Assembly (NCBI GenBank): GCA_036435485.1
Contig: CM071601.1
Span: 186,656,939 to 186,720,938, forward strand
Direction of reading: 5' to 3'
Source: Saposhnikovia divaricata
Lineage: Eukaryota > Streptophyta > Magnoliopsida > Apiales > Apiaceae
DNA length: 64,000 nucleotides
Shown here: one piece after another, positions 22,186-32,315 of the stretch
Layout of the letters: every line of letters starts with the position of its first letter
How positions within the stretch are numbered: position 1 is the stretch's first letter
Notes under the pieces: model-generated
Seen by the model: the letters and a program-made list of their open reading frames with translations, nothing else
What the model was told of the DNA's origin: nothing
The model's database searches: none
Made by a program: the position numbers and the translations under genes

Positions 22186-25100
22186 CTAAGGGAAGAACCT
22201 CTTGAGATGGATCGCGTGCCAGGTGTTGGGGATTATCTCCCCATTGAGTCTAGCAAGAACGTAAGTACCTGGCCGAAGAGCCTTTCGTATCACATAAGGG
22301 CCTTCCCATACAGGGTCCAGTTTTTTGGTGTGAGATGGGTCTGAAACAGCTGTAGACCGCAGCACTTTATCCCCTTCCTGAAATTGCCGAGGGTGGATCT
22401 TTTTGAAATATTTGGCCGTCGCCTGTTTGTACGTGGCCATGCGGATGACCGCATTCTCTCTTCTTTCTTCTATCAAATCCAGGTTTGTTCGAAGCCCTAT
22501 TTCATTAAGCTGTTGATCATAACTTTGCACTCGGTGAGAAGTCTCTCCAATTTCCACTGGTATCAGGGCCTCGGTTCCATATGTGAGTCTGAAAGGACTT
22601 TCCCCTGTGGGCTTCCTATTGTCAGTTCTGTAAGCCCACAGGATGTTGGGGAGCTCTTCGGCCCACAATGATTTATGTTCTTCGAGATTTTTCTGGAGGC
22701 TTCTTAGAAGACTGCGGTTGGTTACCTCAACCTGGCCATTAGACTGGGGGTATGCTACAGAAGACCTTCGATGCTGAATGAGGTAGGCGGAGAGATAGTC
22801 TTCAAAATCGGCATCAATGAATTGCCTTCCATTGTCCGTTATCAACACTCTGGGAATTCCGAATCGAGTCACCACGGCCTCGTGAAAGAACTTTCGACAC
22901 ACAGTAGCTGTGATATGAGCCACTGCCTTGGCCTCTACCCATTTAGTCATGTAGTCGACCGCCACTATGAGAAACTTCAGGGCTCCTTTGGCTGGAGGAA
23001 ATGGTCCGACAATGTCCATGCCCCAGACGTCAAAAGGTATCGGAGACAATATAGAGGAAGGTAGAACCGGGGGTTGTCTGGGAATCGAAGCAAATAGCTG
23101 GCACTTAGTACACTGTTTGACATAGGTTATGCAATCTTGCCTCAACGTGGGCCAATAATACCCTTGTCTGAGGATTTTGTGTGCTAATGCTTCTCCCGAC
23201 GAATGGCTTCCGCAAATCCCCTCATGAACTTCTAACATGCAATAGTCAGACTCGGGACAGTCTATACATTTGAGAAGGGGTGCCAAGAAGGACCTTCGGT
23301 AGAGACATTCGTTAACCACAGAATATTGTGCCGCTTTCGCCCTCAGCCTTTGGGCTGCCTTTTTATCTTCGGGAAGGATTCCTTCTTGTATATATAGAAG
23401 GATCGGAGTCATCCAATTAGGGCCCTGGGTTATCATCATGACTTGTAGGTGTTCGTCCGCAGGCATATTGACTGAAGGAACCGTTAGGGTAGAGTGATAG
23501 ATGGCAGTGGTCATTTCAGCCTCTTCGGCTGTAGCCAACCTCGCCAAAGTGTCTGCCCTCTGATTCTCCCCCCTCATAATCCCGGTGAGTGTGACTTCCT
23601 CGAACTGTGACAAGCGTTCTTTCGTTTCTGTCAGATATTGCACCAGCATTGGTGACTTGGTTGTAAAACTACCCTGAATCTGATTTACTACCAACTGTGA
23701 ATCACTGTATGCTTGAAGGCTTCGAATCTGTAAGGCTTTGGCGAGGCGGAGACCCGCAAGGAGTGCCTCATATTCGGAACAATTATTTGTAGTTGGGAAA
23801 GCGAATCTGATTGATTGCTGTACCTCAAACCCATCAGGGCTGATCAGAAGGACGCCTGCCCCGCTACTGTCTGTTGTCGTGGAACCATCGACGAACAACT
23901 TCCAAGGAGAGGGTAATTTTTGTGAGGGGGCACTCAAGTTGGGATCAATCTCTTCGTCCGGCAATCCGGAGCATTCAACTAAGAAATCAGCTAAGGCCTG
24001 GCCTTTTATTGAAACTCTTGGTAGATATGTGATGTTGAACTGGCTTAGTTCAACCGCCCAGTTGACTAATCTCCCGGATAAGTCTGGCTTGTGGAGTATC
24101 TTCCGCAATGGATGGTTGGTGTAAACATTGATATCATGTCCTTGGAAATAAGGCCGTAGCTTCCGACTGGCCAGTAAGAGACAATACACCATTTTTTCTA
24201 TGGTCGGGTAACGAATCTCTGCATTCCTGAGTACATGGCTGACATAGTAGATGGGTAACTGCTTTCCATTTTCCTCTCGGATGAGACATGAGCTTACGGC
24301 TTCGTTGGCCACAGCAAGATATAGGTATAATGGTTCACCCGTGACTGGACGGGATAGTACTGGAGGAGAAGCGAGGTACCTTTTTAGAGATTCAAAGGCT
24401 TCCTGGCATGATTTTGTCCATTCTATTTGTCGAGACTTGCTAACCCCCTTCAGAACTTCGAAGAATGGTAAACTTTTCTCTGACAGTTTGGATATAAAGC
24501 GTCGCAGAGAAGTCAGACATCCATTGAGGGATTGCACATGTTTAGGAGTGGATGGGGGTGGCATGTCCAGAATGGCTTTTGTCTTGTCAGGGTTAGCTTC
24601 AATTCCCTTGGCGCTAATTACGTGACCCAGAAACTTACCACTGGCTACGCCAAAAGTGCACTTAGAAGGATTGAGCTTGAGGTTAGACCTTCTTAAGTTT
24701 TCAAAAGTTTCCCGTAGGTCGACCAGGTGAGCTTCTCTGCTTTGAGACTTGACAATAACATCATCCACATATACCTCTAGGTTTTTCCCAATTTGGGTTG
24801 AAAAAATCTCGTTCATCGCTTTTTGGTAGGTTGCCCCTGCATTCATCAATCCCATCGGAAGCACTCGATAAGCATACACAGCCCTATGGGTAATGAAGGA
24901 AGTTTTTGGTCTGTCTTCCGGAGCTAAGCTGATTTGATTATAGCCTGAGAATGCATCCAGAAAACTGAACAAGACATATCCCGCCGTAGCATCGATAAGA
25001 TGGTCTATGGTGGGCAGGGGGTAGTAGTCCTTCGGTGTAGCCCTGTTTAAATCCGTGTAGTCTATGCATACCCTCCACTTTCCGTTGGGTTTCTTCACCA

Positions 25101-27771
25101 GGACTACATTGGCTATCCATTCGGGAAATTGGATTTCGTAGATGAAGTTTGCCTTTAACAACTTGTTGATTTCTTCGTCCACAGCTTGTTGCCTTTCGGG
25201 AGCAAAATTCCGTCTTTTTTGTTTGACGGATTTTTTGTTCGGGTCTAGATGCAAGCGGTGTAGAGAGATGGTTTCATCTAGACCCGGCATATCCTCCGGC
25301 TTCCATGCGAACACATCAGCATATTCTCGAAGCAACTGTATGACCTTTCCTTTCAGGGGTTCTTCGAGGCCTTGCCCCACGGACAGTAATTTCAAAGGGT
25401 CTCCAACAACCAATTCTACTTGTTCAGTCGGCTCACCCGGAACCGCCTTCGGAAGACGGGAGGTTGGGTGTTGGTCTTCGTTTTTGGGATTGGGCTGATA
25501 AGAGTTTTCGATGAACAGAACCTGCGTTCTTTCGGACTTGGGGGCCTTGGAGGCACTTCCCGAGTCGACCCTTTTTTCAAATTCGGATATCTTCCTTTTA
25601 CGAGGATTGGTTTGAGCCAGATTGAGTGAGGCAGAATAGCATAGTAACGATGCTTTAGCGTCTGACTTCAAAGCACCCGTGCCCTCGGGAGTTGGAAACT
25701 TTACTTTCATGTGTGGAGTGGAAATAATGGCTCCCAGGTAGAACAAGGTTGGCCTCCCAATTATGACATTATATGAAGAAGCAATATCGATTATATAGTA
25801 TCTAACAAGGGCAGTTACTTCTTGGGGGGAGGTACCAAAGGTGGTAGGTAGGTCGATCGTACCTTGTATCGGAACAGCATTATTCCCGAAGCCGTAGAGG
25901 GGTCCCCTTGTGTCTTCAGCACTCTGGTTTTCAATCTGTCCATCCAATATCATTCTTCTCAAAGTGTGCCGGAAGATGATATCTACTGAAGAACCATTGT
26001 CTATTAGAACTTTCTTTACGTCTTGACCTGCTATGTCCAACTGGACGGTGAGAGGGCCACTCCGACATTCATCTCCTTCTGGATAGTCCTTGTCTGTGAA
26101 TGAGATTGTCGATTCAGACCATCGGAACGCTTTCTGAGCATCCAAGTGTAGGATTTCCCTCTTATGTGGAGGTGGATTTTCCCCTCCCATGATCATGTCT
26201 ACGACATGCCTGGCCGGTTGTCCTCTACCACGAGGTTCTGGTGGGGGGGCGTTCTGCCGCCGTGGCTGTACATAGTCGTTCAGCAAGTCTCTCTTGATGA
26301 GTCTTTCTAAGAAATATTTCAATGAAGTGCATTCATCTGTGTGGTGTCCCACACTCGCATGATAAGCGCAGAATCGGGTTTTATCCCTCTTGTCTGCTGG
26401 GGTTCTCATCGGAGGTGGTTCCTGGAAAAAGTCTCTACTTCGGATGCACTCCAAGATTGCCGAAGGACTCCTGTTGAGAGGGGTGAAGGTTGGAGCCTCT
26501 TTGGCCTGACGGGGCGGGGCTCTTAGGTCCGCAGGGAAGTTCTTTTTTCCTGTCCCTCGAAAATCATCTATCCCATCCACTTGCATATTCCTTGGTTCTG
26601 AACCGGATGCCCTATTTCGAGAACTGGGATAGTATGCCCTTAGTCTTTCGTCTGTAGCAATATAAGCCGTGGCGATACTGTAGGCCTCGTAGAGGTCCTC
26701 CGGTTCTTTGTTGCATAGCTCCTTACAACAATCTTTGCATTCTTCGTAATTCATATTTCTTACAAACGAATCCACCGCGGTGGCTGGTTTAAGTTCTCTA
26801 ACTTTAGACGCGGCCGTCTTGAACTTCTGTATATAATCTCGCAATGATTCCCCAGGATTTTGCTTTATATTTTCTAGAGAAATGGTGTGCACCGCGTGAG
26901 GAATATTTACTCGGAACTTGGCCAAGAACACGACCTTAAATTCTTCCCACGAGTTGATACTTCTGGGGGGTAAACCCGAAAACCATGTCCTCGCGTAGGC
27001 TTTGAGAGTAGATATAAACAAACGACACTTTGTTATATCATTATATCTGTGGCAGATCATTAAATTTTCATAATAGCTGAGATGGTCATTGGGGTCTGTG
27101 GTACCATCGAAAGACTCCAGCCCTGTTATCTTGACTCCTAGATCCACCTGAGACACCTCTAAGATTTCCGAAAACGGGGACCTTCCCCCATTCATGTTTA
27201 ATAGGGGTCCGGCTGCCAAGTCTTCCAACCGGGCTAACCTCGCCATTAATTCCTCCTGCCTTTCCTGACGTGGGGCCGCAGAGTTCTGTTGGATTATTAT
27301 GGGAGGGATTCTTCTGCGGTGGTCCCCTGATCTAGACCTCCTGCGCCTTTCCGCACCGGGGCTTCTCTCTCGATAAGACCTCCTAGCACGGGGTTCTGTT
27401 CGCCCGGACAACCGGGAGAATACGGATCCCCGGGACCCTGAGGATGAACGCTCCGGGCGCTGTCGGAGTGAGCGGCTGGAGCTAGAGCTTGGGCGACGTT
27501 CTTCGTCGCGTGATGAGGAGAGAGAACGCTCTGAATGATAGTCTGCAGGGAACTGGGTAGCGAAGGAGCCCTGCCTTTCATCTGGATAGTAGGGCTGATG
27601 GTGTGCTTCATGATAATTCCCTGCCATCTGGGCTGTCAATCGATCCATTTGTTCTTGCATATATCTCTGCTGTGCTCTCAGATGCGAGAACTGGCTGTGT
27701 ATGGGTGAACGAGGGGGTGAGTGTGATGCTGAATGAGAAAAACTTCTCTGAGTACTGGATTCTCGACTCAT
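22186..27771 (-). CDS. Tat-type gag-pol polyprotein, intact
   Basis: One uninterrupted frame of 1861 codons from the ATG at 27771 (the frame is open upstream to 27795). Order: Arg/Ser-rich N-terminus; Gag core with SWEEFKVVFLAKF (about 26900-26960); a CX3H-type knuckle region (about 26320-26370); protease IDNGSS (about 25985-26005); RT with YVDDVIVKS (24750-24772); RNase H; a second, archaeal-type RNase H starting WKLFVDGST with SDSQLVVNQIQG and RADTLARLA (23520-23910); integrase HHCC finger (23100-23240); and D-D-E core WGMDIVGP, ITDNG, NGQVEVTNR (22720-23030). The duplicated RNase H is diagnostic of the Tat lineage. No stop, frameshift or missing catalytic residue is visible. Expected product: capsid plus enzymes for reverse transcription and integration of this element. 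Confidence 0.93.
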   Translation of the reverse strand: MSRESSTQRSFSHSASHSPPRSPIHSQFSHLRAQQRYMQEQMDRLTAQMAGNYHEAHHQPYYPDERQGSFATQFPADYHSERSLSSSRDEERRPSSSSSRSLRQRPERSSSGSRGSVFSRLSGRTEPRARRSYRERSPGAERRRRSRSGDHRRRIPPIIIQQNSAAPRQERQEELMARLARLEDLAAGPLLNMNGGRSPFSEILEVSQVDLGVKITGLESFDGTTDPNDHLSYYENLMICHRYNDITKCRLFISTLKAYARTWFSGLPPRSINSWEEFKVVFLAKFRVNIPHAVHTISLENIKQNPGESLRDYIQKFKTAASKVRELKPATAVDSFVRNMNYEECKDCCKELCNKEPEDLYEAYSIATAYIATDERLRAYYPSSRNRASGSEPRNMQVDGIDDFRGTGKKNFPADLRAPPRQAKEAPTFTPLNRSPSAILECIRSRDFFQEPPPMRTPADKRDKTRFCAYHASVGHHTDECTSLKYFLERLIKRDLLNDYVQPRRQNAPPPEPRGRGQPARHVVDMIMGGENPPPHKREILHLDAQKAFRWSESTISFTDKDYPEGDECRSGPLTVQLDIAGQDVKKVLIDNGSSVDIIFRHTLRRMILDGQIENQSAEDTRGPLYGFGNNAVPIQGTIDLPTTFGTSPQEVTALVRYYIIDIASSYNVIIGRPTLFYLGAIISTPHMKVKFPTPEGTGALKSDAKASLLCYSASLNLAQTNPRKRKISEFEKRVDSGSASKAPKSERTQVLFIENSYQPNPKNEDQHPTSRLPKAVPGEPTEQVELVVGDPLKLLSVGQGLEEPLKGKVIQLLREYADVFAWKPEDMPGLDETISLHRLHLDPNKKSVKQKRRNFAPERQQAVDEEINKLLKANFIYEIQFPEWIANVVLVKKPNGKWRVCIDYTDLNRATPKDYYPLPTIDHLIDATAGYVLFSFLDAFSGYNQISLAPEDRPKTSFITHRAVYAYRVLPMGLMNAGATYQKAMNEIFSTQIGKNLEVYVDDVIVKSQSREAHLVDLRETFENLRRSNLKLNPSKCTFGVASGKFLGHVISAKGIEANPDKTKAILDMPPPSTPKHVQSLNGCLTSLRRFISKLSEKSLPFFEVLKGVSKSRQIEWTKSCQEAFESLKRYLASPPVLSRPVTGEPLYLYLAVANEAVSSCLIREENGKQLPIYYVSHVLRNAEIRYPTIEKMVYCLLLASRKLRPYFQGHDINVYTNHPLRKILHKPDLSGRLVNWAVELSQFNITYLPRVSIKGQALADFLVECSGLPDEEIDPNLSAPSQKLPSPWKLFVDGSTTTDSSGAGVLLISPDGFEVQQSIRFAFPTTNNCSEYEALLAGLRLAKALQIRSLQAYSDSQLVVNQIQGSFTTKSPMLVQYLTETKERLSQFEEVTLTGIMRGENQRADTLARLATAEEAEMTTAIYHSTLTVPSVNMPADEHLQVMMITQGPNWMTPILLYIQEGILPEDKKAAQRLRAKAAQYSVVNECLYRRSFLAPLLKCIDCPESDYCMLEVHEGICGSHSSGEALAHKILRQGYYWPTLRQDCITYVKQCTKCQLFASIPRQPPVLPSSILSPIPFDVWGMDIVGPFPPAKGALKFLIVAVDYMTKWVEAKAVAHITATVCRKFFHEAVVTRFGIPRVLITDNGRQFIDADFEDYLSAYLIQHRRSSVAYPQSNGQVEVTNRSLLRSLQKNLEEHKSLWAEELPNILWAYRTDNRKPTGESPFRLTYGTEALIPVEIGETSHRVQSYDQQLNEIGLRTNLDLIEERRENAVIRMATYKQATAKYFKKIHPRQFQEGDKVLRSTAVSDPSHTKKLDPVWEGPYVIRKALRPGTYVLARLNGEIIPNTWHAIHLKRFFP

Positions 27772-27862
27772 CTTTCTTGTGGTAGATACTAGCACGTATC
27801 CAAATCTGTGTTTTAAGTCTTAGTTTCGGGTCGTTGTGGGTTGATGGGATAAGCACTTTTGA

Positions 27863-27880
27863 TCCCCGGCAGCGGCGCCA
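27863..27880 (-). promoter_or_regulatory. Primer-binding site, tRNA-Asp type
   Basis: On the minus strand TGGCGCCGCTGCCGGGGA starts two bases after the 5' LTR. It matches, with about one difference, the complement of the 3' end of plant tRNA-Asp as used by many Athila/Tat elements. It is the site where reverse transcription would be primed. Confidence 0.85.
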
Positions 27881-27882
27881 AA

Positions 27883-28340
27883 TGATGGACTACAGATATT
27901 CTAGCTCTGATCCGTAGCGATCATCAGAAGATTTAGATGGTGGTGTGTATGTGTGTGTGTGTCTTCTTTTGTAACCCTCTTTCCGTTGGTCTTTCCCTTC
28001 TATATATAGCCCATTTATTGGCCACGTGTCTCCTTTCCGTTCGTCCGTTATGCTCCCGTCGTTGATCTCATGGTAGTAGGATAGCCAATGAGCTGGAGCT
28101 GTCAGGCCAGCTGTTCGTTTGGTAGGGGTAGAGTAGATGACGGGGCGAAGCTAAGGGGTTATGCGTCGGGACAGGTGGATAAAGGTAGGACACATGTCTG
28201 AGGACTCGCCCTTGGGATCTACGCCCATATGGTCGACCTTAAACCGTAGCGCCGTAGGGGCGCTACGGTTGTAGCTGGCCTGGGGTGTCGTTCTCTTGGC
28301 TTCGGCCTAAGCCGTAGGGCTGGGGTTATTTTGTCCATCA
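27883..28340 (-). repeat. 5' LTR of the Tat-type element
   Basis: Carries the element promoter on the minus strand; the likely TATA box is TATATATA at 28001-28008. The hairpin of the other LTR recurs at 28242-28270. On the minus strand, transcription would run left into the primer-binding site and gag-pol. Confidence 0.95.
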
Positions 28341-28345
28341 CACTC

Positions 28346-28562
28346 CAATAAGTTTGTATTGTGTTTAAATGTTTGTATTGTGTTTAAATGAGAATTAAGA
28401 TGGTAGAGTTTGGATTATAATACAGCATATAATCTGAAACAATACAAGTTGAGGTTCTACTTCAACTTAAATGATAAATGATATTATTGTGTCACTCACA
28501 TGTGACTGTGTTCTTGTTCGTTGAATTGTTATTCTTTTGGGTTATCATGTAATTATTTGATA
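28346..28562. other. Short flank with a small tandem duplication
   Basis: 'gtttgtattgtgtttaaat' is duplicated back to back at about 28351-28389. Nothing else is recognised. Confidence 0.5.
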
Positions 28563-28853
28563 GGGTTTTATATCAAACGGGCCACTGATCTCGTTAAAAT
28601 GTATTAAGTAGCTCCCCAATTTTCACGGGGACTCATTTAAACCACTAAACTAAGAAATATATCATTTGCCTCCCTGCATTAAAAAAAATAATACAATTTA
28701 TGGTGGCCTAAGTGATATACACTTGATACTTTTGTGAATGCTGGGGGCAAATGATATATTTCTTAGTTTAGTGGTTTAAATGAGTCCCCGTGGAGACTGG
28801 GGAGCTACTTGATACTTTTTAATGAGATCAGTGACCCGTTTGATATAAAACCC
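28563..28853. mobile_element. Mutator-type MITE
   Basis: A 291-bp element with long inverted arms (GGGTTTTATATCAAACGGG at the left, its complement at the right; similarity continues more than 100 bp inward). It is flanked by a perfect 10-bp direct repeat, ttatttgata (28553-28562, 28854-28863), within the 9-11 bp range of MULEs. No coding. Confidence 0.8.
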
Positions 28854-29151
28854 TTATTTGATATTTAAGCAGTCCTAATAAATTGGTTTCTTTTGATGGT
28901 GTTCTGAATCAGATCTACATTAAATTTTTTGATCTCTTTTTGGTAAATTGACAGGAAATAGCATCAGGTCGACATTGATAATCAATTCCGAAAATTATGG
29001 AATGCAATAAATATGAAGCCATAAGGGCACAAAAAGTTGCTGAGAAGAAATTCGGATAGGGATCTTGCTGGTGCAAAGGTTTTTGCCTTGAAGGCCAAAG
29101 ATCTTCATCCTCCACTTGAGGGTATTTCCAAAATGTTGAGCACGTTTGATG

Positions 29152-29346
29152 TGTTGGGCTTCGTAATACCCATTAACTCCACATTAGTATGATATTGTTC
29201 ATTCTGGGCCGTGGCCAAGCCCGCAGGGATTTGTTTTTGGGCTCCTCCCAAAAGATCTCATATTAATGGAGTTAATTGGATGTTTATATATAAGAGAATT
29301 TTCTATTATCTCCTCGATGTGGTACTTGGGTTGACACCACCCAACA
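29152..29346. mobile_element. Solo LTR (195 bp) inside the DnaJ pseudogene
   Basis: Begins TGTTGGG and ends CCCAACA, perfect 7-bp inverted termini of TG...CA type, flanked by an exact 5-bp direct repeat tgatg (29147-29151, 29347-29351). Removing it and one tgatg rejoins the DnaJ reading frame (STFDV with HIAADKR). With no internal region it is a solo LTR, probably of a small TRIM-like retrotransposon. Confidence 0.85.
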
Positions 29347-29439
29347 TGATGTTCATATTGCAGCAGATAAAAGAGTAAGCGGTGAAATGGACTGGTATGG
29401 TATACTAGGTTTAACTCCAACAGGTGATGGATGATACAG

Positions 29440-29517
29440 TAAAGAAACAGTATCGGAAGTTGGCCCTCTTGCTACACCCTGAAATAAAGAAACAGTATCG
29501 GAAGTTGGCCCTCTTGC
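29440..29517 (+). repeat. 33-bp direct duplication in the J-domain
   Basis: 'taaagaaacagtatcggaag...' at 29440-29472 is repeated at 29485-29517, 45 bp on. The second copy sits where the conserved stretch after HPD should be and shifts the downstream frame. Confidence 0.85.
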
Positions 29518-30191
29518 AGATGGCGAATTTAAGTTTATCTCAGAGGTCTGGAGTTTGTTATCTGAAAAGGCGAAGAGGTTAGCTTATGAACAGAAGAGGA
29601 GCACTACAGGACTTCAACAGAGTGTAGACACAACCTTCAAGGCCATATTTAGCTTCAAATTCAAATGGTACTGGTAATTCTACATAGAGTACCTTTAAAT
29701 CCAACAACACAGAGGAAAACTGTTCCCCCAACACCCTCGTGAAGATCAACTCAGAGTACTCATGTTCCCTTTCCACGCGTTCGAAGAACCAATTCCTTTT
29801 GGACTATTTGCAGTCATTGCTTGATGTAGTATGAGCAATTGAAAGTATGCCTCAGCTTCTTCCACCGTTGCCCCAGTTGTCGTAATGTTTTATGGCTGTT
29901 GAGGTTGTGCCACCAGTTAAATCATTTTATACATCTTCTTAGTAACCTAAACAAATCCTGAGGAATTACACCCCTAGCAGCAATAGTGCAAGAAACACTG
30001 TAGCCACAGAAAATATAGGACAAGGAGGATCCGCAGGCCTAATTCATCTCAGGATACAAATTTTCACGGAGGTGCTTACCCTACTATGAATGGAACTGTT
30101 AAGGCTGGACCGTTCGTTGCAGCAAATGGATCGAATGTTATCAGCAGGCAAAGTCTAGATTGAAGAGGGCACACGAGTCATAGGGTTCTAC

Positions 30192-31836
30192 TGAAAGAGA
30201 AGTGTCCTAAATTCAATCATGGATGATGAGTTAGGATAAACTTTCTTGTAATCTTAGGAGATTTTATGATTATTAGTGAAAGGCATATTTGTCTTTATAC
30301 GGGCTTTATCTATTTAAAGTGTATTAAATCAGATGTTCCATAGTTTAGAGTAATGCTTCTAGAATTATAATGAGATTATTATAATGAGATCTAGAAGATG
30401 ATAACACTAGACTTAAACTGTTCCTGATCATAGGATAACTAATTGGAAGTTAGCCAATCCGTAAAGATCAGTACATACTATGCTAGCTTCCTAGGAAGGA
30501 TGTCTGTTCTCATAGGCTTTTGTGTGGTGACACTATAGCTAGTATGTAGGTGTTTATTAAGGAATAAGTTCACTGAACATGACTTGATCAGTGGAGCAAC
30601 TAATGGAGTTTACTCACGTGTCGATAGTTGATCACCAAGTGATAGTTGTACAAGTGTCCTTAGACTTGAGATCGTTAGAGTAATCTTGTTTATAATGAAC
30701 TCTGATTTGGTTTAGTCCTTAGTCTAAAGGACACCCATTAGGTCTATTCTGGGCATAGGGATTTGTGTATGGAGATAGTTAACGGTCAATAAAGGATCTA
30801 CCCCTTCCAGTAAAGGAAGAGAATATCCTATGCTATTCTTATTATGCTAGTTCAGGAATCTCTGGCCAGAGTGAATGAAATTAGAAAGGAGTTTCTAATT
30901 TGCATTAATATGAACTATGCATTATGAATAAGGAATCATATGATTAAATTTGATAGGCTTGACAAGAGTTCCATGCCTTGTATTTAATCGGGATATTGTA
31001 GGGTGTAAGGAATTGATTGTATGGTAACTATTCACTGACTAGGTTCTAGGTATTCTAAGCAGTGAATTCATATTATCCGGATAGTCGCAATATGCTGAGA
31101 ACTATCCCTCACGATGTAGAATAAATATGATTAATTATTTAATTAATTATATTAATGAATCAGAAGAATTCATATAAATAATAATAAAATAGTTTTATTA
31201 TTATTTATTTATACTACCGGCTTAATATTGAACCTACAGGGTCACACAATAAAAGAGACTGATGATGGAGGAATTAATTAATAATGGCTAGTAATTATTT
31301 ATTTGTGAAATAAATAATTTATTAGCAATTTTATAATTGATTAAATAAGATTTAATTGATTATAAATTAATTAAGAAGAGTTCTTAATATTATTAATTAA
31401 GGATTTAATTTAAGAAATTAAATCAAGCGAGAGAATTATTTTCTAAAGATTTAGAAAAAGAATTAATGATTAAAAGAGTTTTTAATCATAATTAAATTGA
31501 TTAATGAGATTAATTGATTTGTGGGGTTAATAATAATATTATTTTATAGGAAATATTCAGCTGAGATTTGCCTATAAATATAAGGTTATAAACCTTATTT
31601 GCCTGACGCCTTTTTGACGTAAGTTTTTACAGAGGCAACCCTATTTTTCTCTCAACCCTCTTCCTCCTTCAATTAGATCTTGTTTCTTGGTGGATACTTG
31701 TGGAGTGCTTCACATACTGAGGAGCAACTGCTACGAGGCTATTTACATTATCTATTATCTGTTTTAAAGGTTAGATTACGAATCTCATCTTTTATTCATG
31801 AATCGTATGTATATATATGCGATATATATGCTTAAA
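30192..31836 (+). repeat. 5' LTR of the outer copia element
   Basis: Starts TGAAAGAGAAG and ends GCTTAAA directly before the primer-binding site. TATAAATA at 31573-31580 is the likely core promoter. Confidence 0.85.
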
Positions 31837-31848
31837 TGGTATCAGAGC
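31837..31848 (+). promoter_or_regulatory. Primer-binding site, tRNA-Met type
   Basis: TGGTATCAGAGC immediately follows the LTR, the standard initiator-tRNA-Met complement of plant copia elements. Confidence 0.9.
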
Positions 31849-32315
31849 TGTAGGTTGTATGCATATAGAATTATCTGTAAATTTTTAGAATTTTTGAATG
31901 TTCTATGAATTTATTACGGATTTTACAAGTTTATTTTGATTTAATTATGAATTAATTCGAAATAAATTTTGCTTTGATATTTGACCACAAATATGGGTTC
32001 TACAATTGTTGTAGATCGTCTGGATATTTTTTTCATAATTTTCTGATGTGTAGATTATTTATTATGAATTTTTGAAATTTATTTTCAATTAAATTCATTT
32101 TCTTTATTCATATCAGATTTATTATGGGTGTATAATTATTTGAATGATATTGCACGGATACCAAGGCTTGATTGATTTCTGGCTTCTGACCTGCTAGTAC
32201 TGTACTACTTGTCATGCTACTATTATCTTTACTCATGATTGAATTATGTATAAACTGTCGGTTGAATAAAGAATAGGGGAAAGAGGCCGCGAATGGGAGT
32301 CAGGCGCGTGGAGTC
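31849..32315 (+). other. Leader of the outer copia element
   Basis: AT-rich non-coding DNA between the primer-binding site and the tandem repeat block. No gene recognised. Confidence 0.5.

Larger units (their letters stand above)
16053..28340 (-). mobile_element. Apparently complete Tat-lineage Ty3/gypsy element with antisense genes
   Basis: A 12,288-bp element flanked by a perfect 5-bp target duplication, cactc (16048-16052 and 28341-28345). The two 458-bp LTRs (TGATGG...CCATCA) are identical wherever I compared them, implying very recent insertion. On the minus strand the order is 5' LTR, primer-binding site (27863-27880), gag-pol (27771 to 22186), a 5.7-kb extra region, a purine-rich tract (16511-16520), 3' LTR. 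The extra region carries two plus-strand genes. Two RNase H domains in pol and antisense ORFs after pol are hallmarks of the Tat lineage (Grande, Retand and relatives). Nothing visible disables it. Confidence 0.92.
28997..30191 (+). pseudogene. 5' part of a DnaJ-DUF3444 protein gene, disrupted
   Basis: Starts MECNKYEAIRAQKVAEKKF and continues RDLAGAKVFALKAKDLHPP, the N-terminus of plant DnaJ proteins with a C-terminal DUF3444. The J-domain follows (DWYGILGL, KKQYRKLALLLHP). Later TFWTIC...YFHRCPSC marks the zinc-ribbon region, in shifted frames. Damage: a stop and frameshift near 29055-29062, a solo LTR (29152-29346), a 33-bp duplication replacing the segment after HPD, with HPD changed to HPE, and several later frame changes. 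It breaks off at 30191, where a copia element begins; the missing C-terminal half lies at 52018-53200. A splice-acceptor-like TTGACAG at 28952 suggests a former 5' UTR intron. Confidence 0.85.

Noticed and set aside
24251..24625. Plus-strand frames of 95-128 codons within 22384-25629
   Set aside because: Shadows opposite the strongly coding gag-pol frame; no independent family resemblance.
31837..31848. TGGTATCAGAGC considered as part of a tRNA gene
   Set aside because: It is the primer-binding site directly after an LTR; no tRNA fold around it.
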